Source: JACZSB01 sp965372015 (GTDB taxonomy: Bacteria > Fidelibacterota > Marinisomatia > SCGC-AAA003-L08 > TS1B11). Taken from it: DNA of 16,373 nt. This document shows positions 13,733 through 16,373 of this stretch, in pieces (position 1 is the first letter of the stretch; every line of letters begins with the position of its first letter). Where the stretch lies: NCBI GenBank assembly GCA_965372015.1, contig CBDVAP010000056.1, positions 1-16,373 on the forward strand. The letters run 5' to 3'. The position numbers and the translations under genes are program-made. Below the pieces are notes generated by a model. The model saw only the letters and a list, made by a program, of their open reading frames with translations. It was not told the DNA's origin and did no database searches.

Positions 13733-16373
13733 ATGCGAACGATTGGGCTGTGTACCGGTGCTTCTACCATTACCCTGGTGGAACTCCGTCAAAACGGCGC
13801 CGGCCTCGAGGTGGCCACGGTTGTATCTCGTCCCCATGAGGGCAATCCCAAGCAGGTGGTACAGGAGATACTCTCTGAGGCAGGCCTGTCCAGTTCCGAC
13901 GCCATTGCCGTTACCGGCCGGCGTTTCAAGGAATTCCTGGCCATTTCCGATATCCCCGAGCCGTTGGCGGTGGAATTAGCCCTGGCCCATGTAAACGGGA
14001 AAGGGGAGCCTTATAATGCCATCATCAGCGCCGGGGGTGAGACTTTCATTGTCTACCAGCTGGATCAGATGGGACGCATCAGCCAGGTATTCACCGGGAA
14101 CAAGTGCGCCTCGGGCACCGGCGAATTCTTCATCCAGCAGACCCGCCGCCTGGATGTTAGTCTCGAGGAAGCCTCCAGTTTCGGGGTGAGCGAGACACCG
14201 TACCAGGTGTCCGGCCGCTGTTCGGTTTTCTGCAAAAGCGATTGCACCCACGCCACCAACCGGGGGGTGCCGCGGGGCGAGGTAGTGGCGGGGCTCAGCC
14301 GGATGATGGCCCGGAAGATTCTCGAACTGCTCAAGAATATTCCCACCGATAACGTAATGATAATCGGGGGCACCACCCGCATTCAGGCTATGATCGATGA
14401 ACTGCGCCGGGACCTGCCCACCCTATCGGTTCCCACTGAAGCCACCTACTTTGAAGCCTTGGGCGCGGCCCTGTGGGCGGCCGAGAATCCCACTGAGTCG
14501 ATTAATGGCGACCAGCTGTTCACCGAGGAAATTTCCCAGTTCGATTTCCATCCCCCACTGAGTGATTTTGAGGACATGGTAACCTTTGCCAGCACGGAAC
14601 GGGGCCAGGTCCGGACCGGGGACCAATGCATCCTGGGTCTGGATGTTGGCTCCACCACCACCAAAATAGTAATGCTCCGCGAATCGGACCTCAAGATATT
14701 GGGCAGCGAATACCTGCGTACCAATGGCGACCCGGTGGGCGCCTCCCGCCGTTGCTACCGGGCGCTGATCGAGCAGTTCAAAGACACCGAAGTGCACATC
14801 CGGGGGCTGGGGGTCACCGGTTCCGGCCGTAAGATCGCCGGCCTGCACGCTCTCACCGACGGCGTGATCAACGAGATTATCGCCCATGCCACGGCCGCTA
14901 TCCACTTCGACCAGGAGGTGGACACCATTTTCGAGATCGGCGGCCAGGATGCTAAGTATACTTACATCACCAACGGGGTGGCCAGCGATTACGCCATGAA
15001 CGAGGCCTGCTCGGCGGGCACCGGCTCTTTCCTCGAGGAATCCGCTCTTGAGACGCTCGGCATCCCCATGGAGGAGATCGCCGACTGGGCCGTGCAGGGT
15101 AACCGTCCACCGAATTTCAACGACCAATGCGCCGCCTTCATCTCCTCCGATATCAAGAACACTTTTTACGAGGGGATCAGCAAGGAGGATATCGTAGCCG
15201 GGCTGGTCTACTCCATCTGCATGAATTATGTCAACCGGGTCAAGGGCGCCCGGCCCGTGGGGAAGAAAGTGTTCATGCAGGGCGGGGTGTGCTACAATCG
15301 GGCCGTGCCGCTGGCCATGGCGGCCTTGTCTGGGAAACACATAATTGTGCCTCCCGAACCGGGGCTGATGGGGTCTTACGGAGTAGCCCTGGAGGTGAAA
15401 AGCCGATTGGACCAGGGGCTGATGGCCGAGCAAACGTTCGACCTGGAGGTCCTGGCCGATCGAGAAGTAGAATACCGGGACCCATTCAACTGTGCCGGCG
15501 GCAAGGAAAAGTGCGATCTGGGCTGCTCGGTGAACCTAATCAGCATCGAGGGTAAAACCTATCCCTTCGGAGGCGCGTGCAACAAATATTATAACATCCG
15601 TCAGAAGCTGCGGGTCAACGCCGGGGACCACGACCTGGTGGTCAAGCGCCAGGAACTGGTATATGACCGGTTTGCTCCCAACCTGGACGACCTGCCCGCC
15701 GATGCGCCCAAGATCGGTCTGGTGCGGTCATTCCTGATGAATACCTATTATCCGCTGTTTGCCCATTTCTTCAAGGAGTTGGGCTACCGGCCGATTCTGC
15801 CGGTTGAAGTGGACCAGCACGGGATCGATCAGTGCCAGGCCCCGCTCTGCTACCCCTGCGAAATCGCCCACGGTTTTTTCAGCAACCTGCTGGACCTGCA
15901 GCCGGACTACCTTTTCCTGCCCCTGATCAAAGGGGCAGCGGTGAAGAACGGTTATCCCGTTTCCAGCACCTGCCCACTGCTCCAGGGTGAGCCTTACTAT
16001 CTGCAAAGGGCCTTTGAGGACCGCCTTGAGGACGGCCCAAAAGTGTTTGCCCCTGTGCTCGACCTGGCAGCCGATTCCGATGCGCAACTGCAGCAGTTCG
16101 TAGCCATGGCCAAGGAAATGGGTATCCCCAAGTCCAGGGTGGCCCGGGCCTTCGCCAAGGCCAGTGCCGTCCAGGAGGAGCTGCGTCAAAGCATGTTGCA
16201 GTTGGGCCGGGAAGCGCTCCGGGACCTCGAGAGCGACCCCAGCCGGGTCGGCGTGGTTCTTTTCGGGCGGCCCTATAGCGCCTTTGTACCGGAGGCCAAC
16301 AAGGGCATTCCCCATAAGTTTGCTTCCCGCGGCATCACCGTAATCCCGGTAGATTTCCTGGACCTGGAGCAGA
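13733..16373 (+). CDS. Acyl-CoA dehydratase/reductase activase, BadF/HgdC family, double ASKHA domain plus DUF2229 (3' end missing)
   Basis: The frame runs off the right edge; 880 residues are visible of a family commonly about 1400 long. These proteins couple ATP hydrolysis to electron transfer into 2-hydroxyacyl-CoA dehydratases or benzoyl-CoA-type reductases, in the cytoplasm of anaerobes. ASKHA domain 1 (about 1-255) has Cys125 in KCASGTGEFF and Cys163 in RCSVFCKSDC, but its phosphate loop reads LCTGAST, without the usual Asp. Domain 2 (about 299-560) is canonical: GLDVGSTTTK (302-311), EIGGQDAK (401-408), Cys426 in ACSAGTGSFLE, Cys466 in DQCAAF and MQGGVCYN. A Cys-rich segment follows (C587, C594, C598, C616). 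A DUF2229-like domain then starts near 661 (IGLVRSFLMNTYYP) with C701, C706 and C709 in the CQAPLCYPCEIAHG block. The ATG at 13733 has GGAGG at a spacing of 5. The partner dehydratase or reductase is not in the window. Confidence 0.92.
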   Translation, partial: MRTIGLCTGASTITLVELRQNGAGLEVATVVSRPHEGNPKQVVQEILSEAGLSSSDAIAVTGRRFKEFLAISDIPEPLAVELALAHVNGKGEPYNAIISAGGETFIVYQLDQMGRISQVFTGNKCASGTGEFFIQQTRRLDVSLEEASSFGVSETPYQVSGRCSVFCKSDCTHATNRGVPRGEVVAGLSRMMARKILELLKNIPTDNVMIIGGTTRIQAMIDELRRDLPTLSVPTEATYFEALGAALWAAENPTESINGDQLFTEEISQFDFHPPLSDFEDMVTFASTERGQVRTGDQCILGLDVGSTTTKIVMLRESDLKILGSEYLRTNGDPVGASRRCYRALIEQFKDTEVHIRGLGVTGSGRKIAGLHALTDGVINEIIAHATAAIHFDQEVDTIFEIGGQDAKYTYITNGVASDYAMNEACSAGTGSFLEESALETLGIPMEEIADWAVQGNRPPNFNDQCAAFISSDIKNTFYEGISKEDIVAGLVYSICMNYVNRVKGARPVGKKVFMQGGVCYNRAVPLAMAALSGKHIIVPPEPGLMGSYGVALEVKSRLDQGLMAEQTFDLEVLADREVEYRDPFNCAGGKEKCDLGCSVNLISIEGKTYPFGGACNKYYNIRQKLRVNAGDHDLVVKRQELVYDRFAPNLDDLPADAPKIGLVRSFLMNTYYPLFAHFFKELGYRPILPVEVDQHGIDQCQAPLCYPCEIAHGFFSNLLDLQPDYLFLPLIKGAAVKNGYPVSSTCPLLQGEPYYLQRAFEDRLEDGPKVFAPVLDLAADSDAQLQQFVAMAKEMGIPKSRVARAFAKASAVQEELRQSMLQLGREALRDLESDPSRVGVVLFGRPYSAFVPEANKGIPHKFASRGITVIPVDFLDLEQ

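Noticed and set aside
14423..15433. Long open frame (336 codons) antisense to the activase
   Set aside because: It has no recognisable domain, and the opposite strand encodes clearly conserved ASKHA motifs through the whole stretch. It is a by-product of GC-rich codon use.

Overview
The window is gene-dense, fairly GC-rich bacterial chromosome with no rRNA, tRNA, CRISPR array, transposase or phage gene. The gene mix points to an uncultivated, probably anaerobic member of the FCB side of the tree: a WD40 plus CsgG-like protein, an M13 peptidase, a DUF5020 outer-membrane protein, a DUF4382 lipoprotein, a SigZ-type ECF sigma factor and a giant 2-hydroxyacyl-CoA dehydratase activase. Candidates would be Marinimicrobia-, Calditrichota- or Zixibacteria-like lineages. 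This is inference from families only, with no marker gene to confirm it.

Left part (1-6559). The tail of a WD40/CsgG-like protein on the + strand converges on a minus-strand run. In transcription order that run is a small zinc-finger-like protein (6559-6299), a 1135-residue fusion of a molybdopterin oxidoreductase with an IscS/NifS cysteine desulfurase (6199-2792), and an M13 zinc metallopeptidase (2647-617). The fusion is the most striking object here. It joins a Mo/[4Fe-4S] redox enzyme to the kind of enzyme that supplies sulfur to such cofactors, with every catalytic residue I can check present in both halves.

Middle part (6744-11879). A diacylglycerol-kinase-like lipid kinase, broken by one extra base in a run of eight G, is translationally coupled to an alpha/beta hydrolase (both minus strand). 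A DUF5020 outer-membrane protein follows on the + strand. Next is a minus-strand cluster that reads sigZ-like ECF sigma factor, arsM (arsenite methyltransferase), and a second SAM methyltransferase of the phthiotriol/sterol type. The sigma factor has a cysteine-rich tail, and the end of arsM contains what looks like the start of a lost gene.

Right part (11943-16373). A regulatory intergenic region with a good promoter, a CRP-like palindrome and nested half-sites leads to a DUF4382 lipoprotein that ends in a strong intrinsic terminator. About 600 bases without a convincing gene follow, packed with perfect inverted repeats. The window ends inside a large two-ASKHA-domain activase of the BadF/HgdC family, which powers radical dehydratases or benzoyl-CoA-type reductases in anaerobes.
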